This document shows, piece after piece, positions 20,457 to 32,930 of a DNA stretch of 64,000 bases (its first letter is position 1; every line of letters starts with the position of its first letter). The stretch covers positions 31,139,565 to 31,203,564 of the forward strand of contig CM050451.1 in assembly GCA_027563935.2 (NCBI GenBank), written 5' to 3'. Made by a program: the position numbers and the translations under genes. The stretch comes from Costus lasius. Its lineage: Eukaryota > Streptophyta > Magnoliopsida > Zingiberales > Costaceae. Under the pieces are notes generated by a model. It was not told the DNA's origin, ran no database searches, and saw only the letters and a list, made by a program, of their open reading frames with translations.

Positions 20457-22722
20457 TACCTGTTTTCTGACACCTATCACAAGATAAAACAAAGTTTCTA
20501 GCATCTTTAAAAATTGAAGGCCAGTAAAATCCTGATTGCAACACTTAGAAAGCAGTTTTCTCAGTACCGGCATGACCACCATAAGAGGATCCATAACATT
20601 AAAACAATATATCTGTGATTTCTTCCTCCGGTACACATCTTCTAAAAATGCCATCTGCATATCTTCTAAACACATAAGGCTCATCCCAAAAATAGTGCTT
20701 TAGCTCAGTTAAGAATCTCTTCCTTTTTTGGTCATTTAAATCAGGAGGAAAAACATTAGCTACAAGGTAATTCACTATGTGAGCATACCAAGGGGCTCTG
20801 ATTTGTTCAATGGTCAAGAGTTGTTCCTTAGGGAAGGAATCATTGATTACATCATTCTTTTCAGTATTCACCATTATCCTTGAAAGATGATCTGCAACAA
20901 AGTTTTCTGAACCCTTTTTATCTTTAATTTCCAAATCAAACTCCTGCAAGAGTAAAATCCATCTGAGTAAGCGTGGTTTACTATCCTTTTTTTGCATTAA
21001 GTATCTCATAGCTGCATGATCAGTGTACACCACCACTTTGGAGTTAATCAAGTATGATCTAAATTTATCAAAGGCAAACACTATGGCTAGAACTTCTTTC
21101 TTAGTGGTGGTATAATTCCTCTGTGCCTCATCCAAAGTCCTGCTAGCATAATGAATAACATAAGGCTTTTTCTCCTTTCTCTATCCCAAAACTGCTCCTA
21201 TTGCATAATCACTAGCATCAGACATAAGCTCGAAGTGTAAATCCCAATCTGGAGGTTGGATGATAGGCGCTGAATCCAAGGCTTTCTTCAATTCCTGAAA
21301 AGCAGATAAACAATCCTCATTAAAAGAAAATTTAACGTCTTTACAAAGTAAATTTGTAAGAGGTCTAGCAAGTTTAGAAAAATCCTTGATGAATCGCTGG
21401 TAGAACCCCGCATGTCCTAGAAAGCTTCTGACCTCCTTCACTGTAGTGGGCGGTTCTAATTTTTCTATCACCTCAACTTTGGCTTTATTAACTTCAATCC
21501 CTCTTTCTGAAATCAAGTGCCCCAAAACAATCCCTTGCCTAATCATGAAATGGCATTTTTCCCAGGTAATCACAAGATTAGTTTCTTCACACCCCTGCAA
21601 AACTCGAGATAAGTTAGCCAAACAATCATCAAAAGAAGAACCATACATAGAGAAATCATCCATAAAGTCCTCAATAAAATAAAAAAAAACAGCCATCATA
21701 CATCTCTGAAAAGTAGCAGGAGCATTGCATAGACTAAAAGGCATTCTCCTATATGCAAAAGTACCATATGGGCAAATGAAAGTGGTCTTATCTTGGTCAT
21801 CAGGATGTATAAGAATTTGGAAAAATCTAGAGTATCCATCTAAGAAACAAAGTGAGAATGGTTCGCAAGCCTTTCAACCATTTGATCAATAAAAGGTAAG
21901 GGAAAATGGTCCTTCCTAGTAGCAGCATTCAGTTTTCTATAATCTATGCACATTCGCCAACTAGTTACAGTTCTAATAGGAATTAATTTATTGTCTTTAT
22001 TTTTCATGACAGTTACCCCTCCTTTCTTAGGAACACAATGTACAGGAGTTACCCATTTACTATCAGAGATAGGATAGATAATACCTGCATCAAGTAATTT
22101 CAAAACCTCCTTTTTCACAACTTCTTTCATAGAGGGGCTAAGTCTTCTTTGAAAATTTGCATGTGGCTTGTGTTCCTCTTCCATCAAGATCCTGTGCATA
22201 CAAAAGGAAGGGTTAATTCCCTTTAAGTCATCAATTGTGTACCTAATTAACTTTTTATGAATCCTTAATTCCTTGAGAAGCAAATATGTTTCCCTTTTTC
22301 CAAGCTGTGCATCAACAATAACAGGGTAAGTAGAATCAGGACCAAGAAATTCATAACGAAGGTTATTAGGTAAAGCTTTAAGTTCTACTTTTGGAGCTTT
22401 CCTTTCTTCACTCTTTTCATTATCACAAGCACTGAAATCTAATAATTCATCAATTTCAGAATTGGTCTCTACCTTAGAATCAAGAGCAAAATCTAAATCA
22501 GAATCAATTTCAGATGTGTTAATAAATAAATCATTAAGATCATAGACAATGTCATCTACAGCATGTATACTATAGCAAGATCCAGAATTTGACGAGTTTT
22601 TCATGGCTTCATTCAAGTCATACTCAATTCTTTCATCCACAATGTTAAGTATAAGCTTACCGTTCTTTACATCAATGAGTGCTCCTGCTATGGCTAAGAA
22701 CGGTCTACCAAGTATGATGGGG
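20457..22722 (-). pseudogene. Athila-like RT, RNase H and integrase zinc region, broken
   Basis: Minus-strand order from 22722: ILGRPFLA (end of protease region), a long acidic linker, then RT with VTPVHCVPKKGG and RMCIDYRKLNAATRKDHFPLPF. A one-base loss near 21850 shifts the frame inside the HFC-LDGYS region. RT resumes to 21181 with MPFSLCNAPATFQRCM; an in-frame TAG at 21183-21181 replaces Gln after AVLG. RNase H follows ([27 protein letters not shown]) and the integrase zinc region (GGHAG, SCDRCQ) with further stops near 20.6 kb. It ends at element A's insertion site. Confidence 0.88.
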
Positions 22723-22727
22723 ATTCT

Positions 22728-24407
22728 TGTTGGGGTATGCCCTTAAGGCTAATGTTTGAGGCCTTTGGGATTGTAATAGTATCATGTAATAAACTCTTGT
22801 GTTTATAAAGGCATGGTTATTGTTCAGGTTGTTACCTTGTCTGCTGTAATAAGTGTACTTCTGAATAATGTCTCAAAGCTGTTCAGCTAGGCTGACATGC
22901 ATATGTCCTTAGTCGAAATATCTTGGTGAACATGAGACAGCCTTGATATGATTGAGACTAATATGTGTGCTAATCTTATAGGATGCTTCGAGCATGGAAT
23001 AAGATGTAGACTCATGGGTACATTGGATGTACTGGACAGACCCTACTAGGATATTCAATTGCTTGTCACAATATGAATGATCCTTGTTTGCACTAAGTGG
23101 CACATGTCCTTTGACTTGAGATCACTTGTGTTGCTAAATGATGATTGTCATTGTTTTGAGGTAGTTCAATATCATTTGAAACATAATGATTATAAACTAT
23201 CTTGGATAATGATCATGAGTCAGGTTAGAACACTAGTGATAGATAAAGGATTGCCGTCTCCTTGTTCAAGGAGTGTGATGTTCTAAAGGGCCCCCCTGTA
23301 TGAGATGGTTGAGATAGTGTATGGCCATACCCAGGTGACTATGTTCATCTGATCTAATCATGCTCATCATATTGGAGTTACAAGCTTGACACGCTTGTCC
23401 AATGAGAACATCCAGTGGCAAAGGACACATGCATGCCTTGTGAAGTTGCATTCACACTTGTGCTGTGTTTTGGGTGTAGTCTTGGAAGACTCTTTCCTTT
23501 ATATCGGGAGACAGTGATGTGTTGCTAGATACCCCTCACTGATCGTGATAACGTGAGTTGTCGTTACCGACATTTAAAGGAAACCCTCAGGGTCGCACAA
23601 TTTGATGATATGGCTTACTTGAGTCAGATCGTGTGGACTGAATCGTTTGGGTTCAGTTTAAAGGGATTTTATCTCTGATTGTAAGTGAGATCTGGTCTGA
23701 TCATGTTTGATTGATTAGGGCTTGAGATCGGTAAGCTTCGATCGAGAGAGATGATGCTAGATCGGTGAGATCAGGAGCATCAAGAATTGAACGGTTAGAT
23801 TTTGAACCTTTAGGGTTTAATCTAGACCATATGGCTTGGGTTAATTGGTCTTGGACCAAACCGAATAGAACCGGCTCATGATTGAGCGCATGGTTCATGG
23901 GAGATGAGTTAAGCGTTTGGTTCACTCAAGAGTGAACGCATGAGCTTTAACACCTTTCCATTTTTGGAATCGGTTTCGAAGTGGAAATGGTGTAACGCCT
24001 CCACATTAGTGTGGAAGGTTACTCTCTTGCCGAATGCTCTCGTGTGAAGGTTTCTCCAATTTTCGGTGGAGAGGACTTGACGAAAGCGAGGAGAGGAAGT
24101 CTCGCCAAGCACAACATAGAAGTTCCCTTCCTTTCCATTTCGATCAAGGACATCTTGGAGATCCTTGCTAGCACAAGGAGCATCCAAGGAGCAAGTCATC
24201 ACTCATTTTGTGTGCGACAATTTGGAGGAGACCTATCTTGATCTCTCGCTTCCAAGTCGCCATCCTCTTCATGGCTTTGGTATGATTTCTCATAGCGTTA
24301 AGTTGATCATATGGTTATCATATGCGATCTTCTAGAAACCCTCTTTCCGCCATGCTTGCTAGATGCGCATGATTAGGGTTTCACCCCCTTTTAGTAGGGA
24401 CCCTTCA
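22728..24407 (+). repeat. 5' LTR of element C
   Basis: Starts TGTTGGGGTATGCCC and ends GGGACCCTTCA. Hairpin at 23547-23562 is GATAAC-GTGA-GTTGTC, with a T-G wobble in place of T-A, present in both LTRs of C. Confidence 0.96.
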
Positions 24408-24409
24408 AT

Positions 24410-24421
24410 TGGTATCAGAGC
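24410..24421 (+). other. Primer binding site of element C
   Basis: TGGTATCAGAGC two bases after the LTR; initiator tRNA-Met type. Confidence 0.95.
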
Positions 24422-26265
24422 TAGGCTTTCGATATGATCTATATGATTGCTTTGAAGTGTTTGTGATCCATACATGATGCTATGTTGCGCTTACTTGATA
24501 CTTTGTTTACATGCGTTTACATGATACAAGGTTTACATTGTCTAGTTTGCGCTTGTATCATTGTTACAAGAAGTTTGCGCTCCCCCTTGAAGGGGACCCC
24601 CTAGATCTAAGGGTTATCAACATGCTAGATATTGGGTGTATCTTGTTTTCTCAAGTGAAGCATGTTGTTTGTTTGCGCATGTTCTAGATGTTTTATAAAA
24701 CTTACATCTTGCGCGCCTGATTAGATCTAAGGTGCCCCTACTATAAATCCTTAGATGGGTTGATGGGTTTGAAAGCATCTTCTAGGTCCGATCCAGAGAG
24801 TCTGATCAGACCATCTGACAGCCTAGATGGGTTGACCAAATAGCACCTGTGCGCAAGCACAAGGTGGCTATAGGTCGACTGCATCCAGGGCGTGTAGCGA
24901 GGTCTGGTTGAGACGACTACTGAACACACATGAGTTAGGCCCGGGGTCACACCCGCTTGCCGAAACTCATGAGGGTGGTTCAGCCCTTTCTACATGCATG
25001 GTTGACCATTAGGTCAACTCAAGTCAGTTAGGACTTGGTGCATGCAAGGGCAGAGGATCTGACTAGATGGATGAGTGGATCCCTATCAATGGACCATTGT
25101 AAGGTTGTAGGGCACATAAGGAAATTAAAATTGATACCATGGGGTTTTTCAAAATTTAATTTCATGGATGGATCACATGTTGATTTGATACCATATGCTT
25201 GTTTATTTAATCTTATGTGGGTTGCCCTAATGAGTGCTGTGCTGGGGCCTGCGTGCCTGGTTAATTATAAGTTAATATTATTTTGTGATCTGCGAGTCAC
25301 ATTTGTAATTAATTTATTGTATATTTGACCTGCGAGTCAAACTTGTCTAGATAGATCAAAATGTATTTTGATTAGACAAAAGCACAAAGGCACACATCCA
25401 AGAGGGGCATTCAGCTGGTGGCGCACCTGAGGTGCTCTTGGCGCTAGGGCCCTGGGTTGGACCAGATGAGATGCAAAAGTCCCAAGAAGAACAAGTGAAG
25501 ACTTAAGTATCTTAAGGTCTTGCTTAGGCTTTGGGCTTTTACCACATAAGATCATGCTTTCTATTTATTGTTGATATAATTAGAATTGCATGTGTTTATC
25601 TTCTGCTATAGCCATAGGATTTGCCTGATAGTAAGAAGATAAAAGACCGTTAAAATCCAACGCTAAAATATCAAGCGCGTAATGCCTTCTGACGCGAAAC
25701 CTCACTGTTCTGACTATCGTTGGAGCCGTGTTGTACCCACTCAGTGGGCACGTCCATCTATCTTCAGACGGTGTGTGATTTCACCTGCGTGTTACAGAGA
25801 AGGGATTTATCGCTTCTCGTTGCTCAGCATAGCACGTGGTGGTCCAGGGAGTAGGTCAGGTCAGCTTGACCATGTAGGCTACATATGTGGCGCATATGGT
25901 AGCACATGGAGGCAGCCATCTGTGGGGTCAGAGATTGTGTTGTACCAACTCAGTTGGCACAGTCTGCTGGATTGCCCAGATGAAGGGGAATCACACGGGT
26001 TGGTGATTGGCAGGGACTGCCTACCAGAGATTAGTGCTTGTACTCTCTGTGCATCTTATCTCGCCTGAGCGGGACGCGGAGACCAAGTATGAAATCTGGA
26101 TCCCATCTCACTAAAAGAGTGTTACTCTTTCGGACTGTTTACTGGATTTTTCAGTCAGACAAAATAGTGAGAAAAGAATCTTTCTTAAGTCCTGGATTGA
26201 TTCTGAACATTGATACTGACCTTGCTGTTCTTGCATTGTTGTAGATACCTGCAGCAACGAACACC
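24422..26265 (+). other. Leader of element C
   Basis: Contains one copy of the GC hairpin CCCCTTGAAGGGG (24583-24595), the two TCA-loop hairpins, and the possible intron between a GTATGA donor (about 26088) and TTGTTGTAG (ends about 26244). It has an ATG-started 128-aa frame (25682-26068) ending in CTLCASYLA, the longest form of the family's leader frame. The T-arm-like hairpin of A and B is absent. Confidence 0.7.
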
Positions 26266-29200
26266 ATGAGCTTCAATGTGCGATCCCTACTGGAAAGGGA
26301 GAAGTTTGCTGGGCCGAACTTCTCTGACTGGTTCGGACACCTTAAGATCGTTCTTAAGGCAGAGAGGAAACTGTATGTCCTCGAGACGGCAGTGCCGCCT
26401 CAACCCGCTGCGAACGCCGCAAGGGCGGTTCGCGATGCCTATGAAAAGCACGTCAATGATAGCATTGATGTCGCTTGCCTGATGCTAGCGTCTATGACGC
26501 CACCGCTGCAGCGTCAGCATGAGGATATGTCGGCTATAGAAATTATAGCGAACCTCAAGATGCTGTATGCTGCACAGGCGAGGACAGAACGCTATAATCT
26601 GACAAAGCTCTTCTTTCAGAGCAAACTGGCTGAAGGGAGCCCAGTGGGAGCTCACGTGCTCAAGATGATTGGGCACAAGGAGGCTCTGGAGAAACTGGGG
26701 CATACCATCAACCAGGAGCTTGCTGTGGATATTATTCTGCAGTCTCTCCCGCCCTCTTTCGATGCGTTCATCATTAACTTTAATATGAACAAAATCGATT
26801 GTACACCGGCAGAGCTGTTGAATATGCTCTTGACAACTGAGGAAACTCTGAAGGGAAAGCCTTCAACCTCTGTCTTAATGGTTCCTTCCAGGAACAAGAA
26901 GAAGGGGAAGAAGGGCAAAGCCCCTGTCAAGAATTACAGCAAGGCTCTGAAACAGAAGGTGAAGCGGTCAAAGGACAACAGGTGTTTCCACTGTGGCCAG
27001 CTGGGTCACTGGAAAAAGGACTGTAAAGCGCTCCAAGGAGATAAGAGGGGAAGCATCGCTTCTGGCTCAGGTATATATGTGACTGAGGTCATGTTATCTT
27101 CTTCTTCTATTTCATGGGTGTTGGACACTGCATGTGGAGTTCACATTTGTTCAAATGTACAGGAACTCAAGAGAAGAAGGCAGGTGGGACAGCATGAGGT
27201 AGACCTACGCGTTGGAAACGGGGCACGGGTTGCTGCTGTTGCTGTAGGAGACTATTTCATTTCTTTACCATCTGGCATTGTATTGGAATTAAACAATTGT
27301 TATTTTGTACCGAGTATCACCAAAAATATTATCTCTATTCCTGCTCTTGTCAGGAAAGGTTTTGCCTTTGAATGCAATATTTCAAAGTGTGTTTTATCGT
27401 ATGATAATATTGTTTATGGAACTGGTTCAATTAACAATGGGTTATACATGTTGGACATGGAAAATTCTATACAAAACATTGATAATAAGAAAGCCAAGTA
27501 TGCTGATGACAGCACCTTGCTATGGCATAGTAGTTTAGGCCATATAAACAAGAAACGCATTAAGCGGTTGCATGATCATGGACTGCTGGGATCTTTCTCC
27601 TATGAGGAGATTGATACATGCAAAGCTTGTTTGATGGGTAAAATGACGAAGTCTCCTTTTCCTAACAAAGGTCAAAGGGCTTCAGGTTTACTTGACCTTA
27701 TACACAGTGATGTGTGTGGGCCTTTTAGTAAACATGCCAGAGGTGGCTATCAGTACTTCATTACCTTTATTGATGATTTCAGTAGGTATGGGTATGTCTA
27801 TTTAATGAGACATAAAAGTGAATCTTTTGACAAGTTCAAAGAGTTCAAAAATGAAGTACAAAATCAGTTAGGCCGAAATATCAAGGCACTTCGTTCTGAT
27901 CGAGGTGGAGAATACCTAAGTCATGCATTTACTGACTATCTGAAGGAGTGTGGGATTATCTCACAGCTCACTCCGCCAGGAACACCGCAATGGAATGGTG
28001 TGTCCGAGAGGAGAAATAGAACGTTACTAGACATGGTTCGTTCTATGATGAGTCAGGCTACTCTTCCATACTCCTTTTGGGGTTTTGCACTGGAGACAGC
28101 TGCAAAGGTACTAAACCGAGTGCCATCCAAGGCAGTTTCAAAGACGCCATATGAGTTATGGTATGGGAAACAGCCTAGCTTGACATTTATCAGGATCTGG
28201 GGTTGCGAGGCTTATGTCAAAAAGCTCGCCTCTGGGAAACTGGAGAGCAGATCTGAGAAATGCATATTTGTCGGTTACCCTAAGGAAACTAAGGGTTATT
28301 ATTTCTACGATCCCAAGGAGAACAAGGTATTTGTTGCTCGGACGGCAATATTTCTTGAGAAGGAGTTTCTTCTGCAAGAAGCCAGTGGGAGAGAAATAAA
28401 GCTGGATGAGAATCCAGAGGAAGGACAAAGTAGTCAAGCGCAGTTGGATGAGCCTGAGCCGGTAGATCAGGTTATTGAACAACCTGAGGCTCAAACATCA
28501 CGGGAACCGCGAAGATCGGGAAGGATCCGTCGATAGCCAGAGCGCTATGACGGAGTCTACATCATTGAAAATGATGAACCCCTCACTTATGCGGATGCGG
28601 TTAGTGGACCGGAGTCAGCTAGATGGCTTGAAGCTATGCGAGCCGAAATGGACTCCATGTCAGATAACCAAGTCTGGGATTTGGTTGATCCGCCTCCGGG
28701 AGTAATCCCTATAGGCTGTAAATGGATCTTCAAGAAGAAGATTGACATGGATGGTAACGTGGTTACCTATAAAGGCAGGCTAGTTGCGAAAGGTTTCAAA
28801 CAAATCTACGGGATAGATTATGATGAAACTTTCTCACCTGTAGCCATGTTTAAGTCTATTCGGATTCTTTTCGCGATAGCTGCATATTACGATTATGAGA
28901 TCTGGCAGATGGATGTGAAAACAGCTTTCCTTAATGGAAATCTGGATGAGGATGTGTATATGACACAACCTGAAGGTTTCACTAATCCAGCAGATCGTCA
29001 TAAAATATGCAAGTTAAAGAAGTCTATTTATGGACTGAAACAAGCATCTAGAAGCTGGAATATTCGTTTTGATGAATCAATCTCTGAGTTTGGTTTCATC
29101 AAGAACGAAGATGACCCGTGTGTATATAAAAGGTTTAGTGGGAGCGTGATTACATTCCTAATCCTCTACGTCGATGATATCTTGATCATTGGAAATGACA

Positions 29201-30150
29201 TTCCTGAAATGCATGCTGTGAAGGCATGGTTAAGGAAATGTTTCCAGATGAAAGATTTAGGAGAAGCAGCCTATGTGTTAGGTGTGAAGATCTACAGGGA
29301 TAGATCTAAGAGGCTTCTCGGGCTGTGCCAGAGTACTTACATCGATAAAGTCCTGGAAAGATTCCATTTAGAGAATTCTAAAAGGGGACATCTTCCAGTC
29401 AGACATGGTCTGAATCTTTCGAAGAGTCAGTGTCCACGAACACAGACTGAGAAAGATGAAATGGACAATACGCCTTATGCTTCGGCTATTGGGTCCATTA
29501 TGTATGCGATGTTGTGTACTCGCCCAGACGTCGCTTACGGGTTAAGCGTGACCAGTCGGTTCCAAAGTAATCCAGGTATGGCGCACTGGATTGCAGTCAA
29601 GAATATTTTAAAATATCTGCGGAGGACCAAAGATATGTTCTTGATATATGGTGGTCAGGAAGAACTCAGTATAGAAGGATATACTGACGCTTCGTTCCAG
29701 TCGGACCAGGATGATTTCCGATCGCAATCAGGCTATGTTTTTAGCTTGAATGGTGGAGCAGTGGTGTGGAAGAGTTTCAAACAGTCAACTGTTGCTGATT
29801 CCACAACAAAAGCTGAGTATGTTGCAGCCTCGGAAGCATCCAAGGAGGCAGTGTGGATTCGTAAGTTCGTGAGAGAACTTGGTGTTGTTCCTTCGAGTGC
29901 AGATCCTTTGGTTATCTTCTGTGATAACACTGGAGCAATCGCACAAGCAAAGGAACCACGGTCACACCAGAAGTCCAAGCACATACAGAGACGGTTTCAC
30001 TTGATCCGGGAGATCATTGATCGTGGCGAGATCAAAATTTGCAAGGTTCATACAGACGACAATCTGGCTGACCCGCTTACCAAGCCTCTGGCGCAGTAGA
30101 AGCATGAGAAGCACTGTAATAATATGGGTTTGAGGTTTCTCAACCATTAG
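26266..30150 (+). pseudogene. Element C gag-pol, two nonsense codons
   Basis: 1295 codons in a single frame, colinear with B, including CCHC, DTA protease, HHCC and DDE integrase, YVDD RT. Codon 757 is TAG (28534-28536) and codon 1278 is TAG (30097-30099); in B both positions are CAG. Both are C-to-T changes at CHG sites, as expected from decay of methylated cytosine. The RNase H motif reads TKAEY instead of TEAEY (codon 1182, G-to-A), which probably damages the active site. Gag, protease and integrase remain readable up to codon 756. Confidence 0.95.
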
Positions 30151-30170
30151 ATTAAGTGCAAGTGGGAGAT

Positions 30171-31850
30171 TGTTGGGGTATGCCCTTAAGGCTAATGTTT
30201 GAGGCCTTTGGGATTGTAATAGTATCATGTAATAAACTCTTGTGTTTATAAAGGCATGGTTATTGTTCAGGTTGTTACCTTGTCTGCTGTAATAAGTGTA
30301 CTTCTGAATAATGTCTCAAAGCTGTTCAGCTAGGCTGACATGCATATGTCCTTAGTCGAAATATCTTGGTGAACATGAGACAGCCTTGATATGATTGAGA
30401 CTAATATGTGTGCTAATCTTATAGGATGCTTCGAGCATGGAATAAGATGTAGACTCATGGGTACATTGGATGTACTGGACAGACCCTACTAGGATATTCA
30501 ATTGCTTGTCACAATATGAATGATCCTTGTTTGCACTAAGTGGCACATGTCCTTTGACTTGAGATCACTTGTGTTGCTAAATGATGATTGTCATTGTTTT
30601 GAGGTAGTTCAATATCATTTGAAACATAATGATTATAAACTATCTTGGATAATGATCATGAGTCAGGTTAGAACACTAGTGATAGATAAAGGATTGCCGT
30701 CTCCTTGTTCAAGGAGTGTGATGTTCTAAAGGGCCCCCCTGTATGAGATGGTTGAGATAGTGTATGGCCATACCCAGGTGACTATGTTCATCTGATCTAA
30801 TCATGCTCATCATATTGGAGTTACAAGCTTGACACGCTTGTCCAATGAGAACATCCAGTGGCAAAGGACACATGCATGCCTTGTGAAGTTGCATTCACAC
30901 TTGTGCTGTGTTTTGGGTGTAGTCTTGGAAGACTCTTTCCTTTATATCGGGAGACAGTGATGTGTTGCTAGATACCCCTCACTAATCGTGATAACGTGAG
31001 TTGTCGTTACCGACATTTAAAGGAAACCCTCAGGGTCGCACAATTTGATGATATGGCTTACTTGAGTCAGATCGTGTGGACTGAATCGTTTGGGTTCAGT
31101 TTAAAGGGATTTTATCTCTGATTGTAAGTGAGATCTGGTCTGATCATGTTTGATTGATTAGGGCTTGAGATCGGTAAGCTTCGATCGAGAGAGATGATGC
31201 TAGATCGGTGAGATCAGGAGCATCAAGAATTGAACGGTTAGATTTTGAACCTTTAGGGTTTAATCTAGACCATATGGCTTGGGTTAATTGGTCTTGGACC
31301 AAACCGAATAGAACCGGCTCATGATTGAGCGCATGGTTCATGGGAGATGAGTTAAGCGTTTGGTTCACTCAAGAGTGAACGCATGAGCTTTAACACCTTT
31401 CCATTTTTGGAATCGGTTTCGAAGTGGAAATGGTGTAACGCCTCCACATTAGTGTGGGAGGTTACTCTCTTGCCGAATGCTCTCGTGTGAAGGTTTCTCC
31501 AATTTTCGGTGGAGAGGACTTGACGAAAGCGAGGAGAGGAAGTCTCGCCAAGCACAACATAGAAGTTCCCTTCCTTTCCATTTCGATCAAGGACATCTTG
31601 GAGATCCTTGCTAGCACAAGGAGCATCCAAGGAGCAAGTCATCACTCATTTTGTGTGCGACAATTTGGAGGAGACCTATCTTGATCTCTCGCTTCCAAGT
31701 CGCCATCCTCTTCATGGCTTTGGTATGATTTCTCATAGCCTTAAGTTGATCATATGGTTATCATATGCGATCTTCTAGAAACCCTCTTTCCGCCATGCTT
31801 GCTAGATGCGCATGATTAGGGTTTCACCCCCTTTTAGTAGGGACCCTTCA
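30171..31850 (+). repeat. 3' LTR of element C
   Basis: 1680 bp following AAGTGGGAGAT. Hairpin at 30990-31005. Ends CCCTTCA followed by target duplication attct. Confidence 0.96.
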
Positions 31851-31855
31851 ATTCT

Positions 31856-32838
31856 CGCATCTTCTTCCATCTCAAGAATTATAAAATCTGCTGGGATGAA
31901 ATATTTACCTATTTGGATAGGCACATCTTTAAGAATTCCTGTAGGGTATTTAACTGAACGATCGGCGAGCTGCAAAGATATAGAAGTCGGTTTAGGCTCT
32001 CCCATGTCCAATTTCCTGCAAATAGACAATGGCATTAGACTCACACTAGCACCTAAATCACATAAGGCTCGGTCAAAAGCCATGCCCCCAATAAAACAAG
32101 GTATAGAGAAACTACCTGGATCTTTTAATTTCGGTGGCAACTTGTTTTGGATAATAGCACGACATTCTTCAGTAAGAGCCATACCATAGTCCTCTATTTT
32201 TCTCTTGTTAGACAAATTTTTTTTCAAAAATTTAGCATATGTGGGCATTTGAGATAAAGCTTCAGTAAATGGAATATTGATGTAAAGCTTTTTCAAAATA
32301 TCAAGAAATCTCCCAAACTGTTTATCTAATTTCACTTGCACTAGTCTCTAGGGAAAGGGTATAGGTGGCCTATGTGGTGTAGTAGAATTAGGCTTAGAAA
32401 CATCAAAGATATAGAAGTCGGTTTAGGCTCTCCCATGTCCAATTTCCTGCAAATAGACATTGGCATTAGACTCACACTAGCACCTAAATCACATAAGGCT
32501 CGATCAAAAGTCATGCCCCTAATAAAACAAGGTATAGAGAAACTACCTGGATCTTTTAATTTCGGTGGCAACTTGTTTTGGATAATAGCACTACATTCTT
32601 CAGTAAGAGCCACATTACCATAGTCCTCTATTTTTCTCTTATTAGACAAAATATCTTTCAAAAATTTAGCATATGTGGGCATTTGAGATAAAGCTTCAAT
32701 AAATGGAATATTGATGTAAAGCTTTTTCAAAATATTAAGAAATCTCCCAAACTGTTTGTATAATTTCGCTTGCACTAGTCTCTGGGGAAAGTGTATAGGT
32801 GGCCTATGTGGTGTAGTAGAATTAGGCTTAGAAACATC
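31856..32838 (-). pseudogene. Athila-like protease region with internal tandem duplication
   Basis: Minus-strand protein contains the pre-protease helix (QMPTYAKFLK) and retropepsin-like CDLGASVSLMPLSICRKL, ADRSVKYPTGIL, FIPADFIILEMEEDA. A block of about 431 bp is repeated: one unit starts at 31976, the next at 32407, both opening with AGATATAGAAGTCGG. The upstream copy is cut after EPKPTSISL and runs into unrelated codons and a stop; only the second copy continues into a complete protease, until element C interrupts it. The units differ at many sites, so the duplication predates the copia insertions. Confidence 0.85.
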
Positions 32839-32930
32839 ATTCTAACATGGCACATCACCTTTTGGTTCATCACCCTTTTGAGGTGGCAAACTAGCTTGGG
32901 CTTGCTCATGTACAGAAGATTTTTCTAACT

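Larger units (their letters stand above)
22728..31850 (+). mobile_element. Copia element C, complete but with two stop codons
   Basis: Two 1680-bp LTRs, target duplication attct (22723-22727 and 31851-31855), inserted in the protease/RT spacer of the gypsy element. By-eye LTR differences: three (near 23543, 24020 and 24296 against 30984, 31459 and 31740). Element length 9123 bp. The frame is otherwise colinear with B. Confidence 0.97.

Noticed and set aside
32050..32075. Gypsy protease with DLG instead of DTG or DSG
   Set aside because: Usual for the Athila/Tat lineage.
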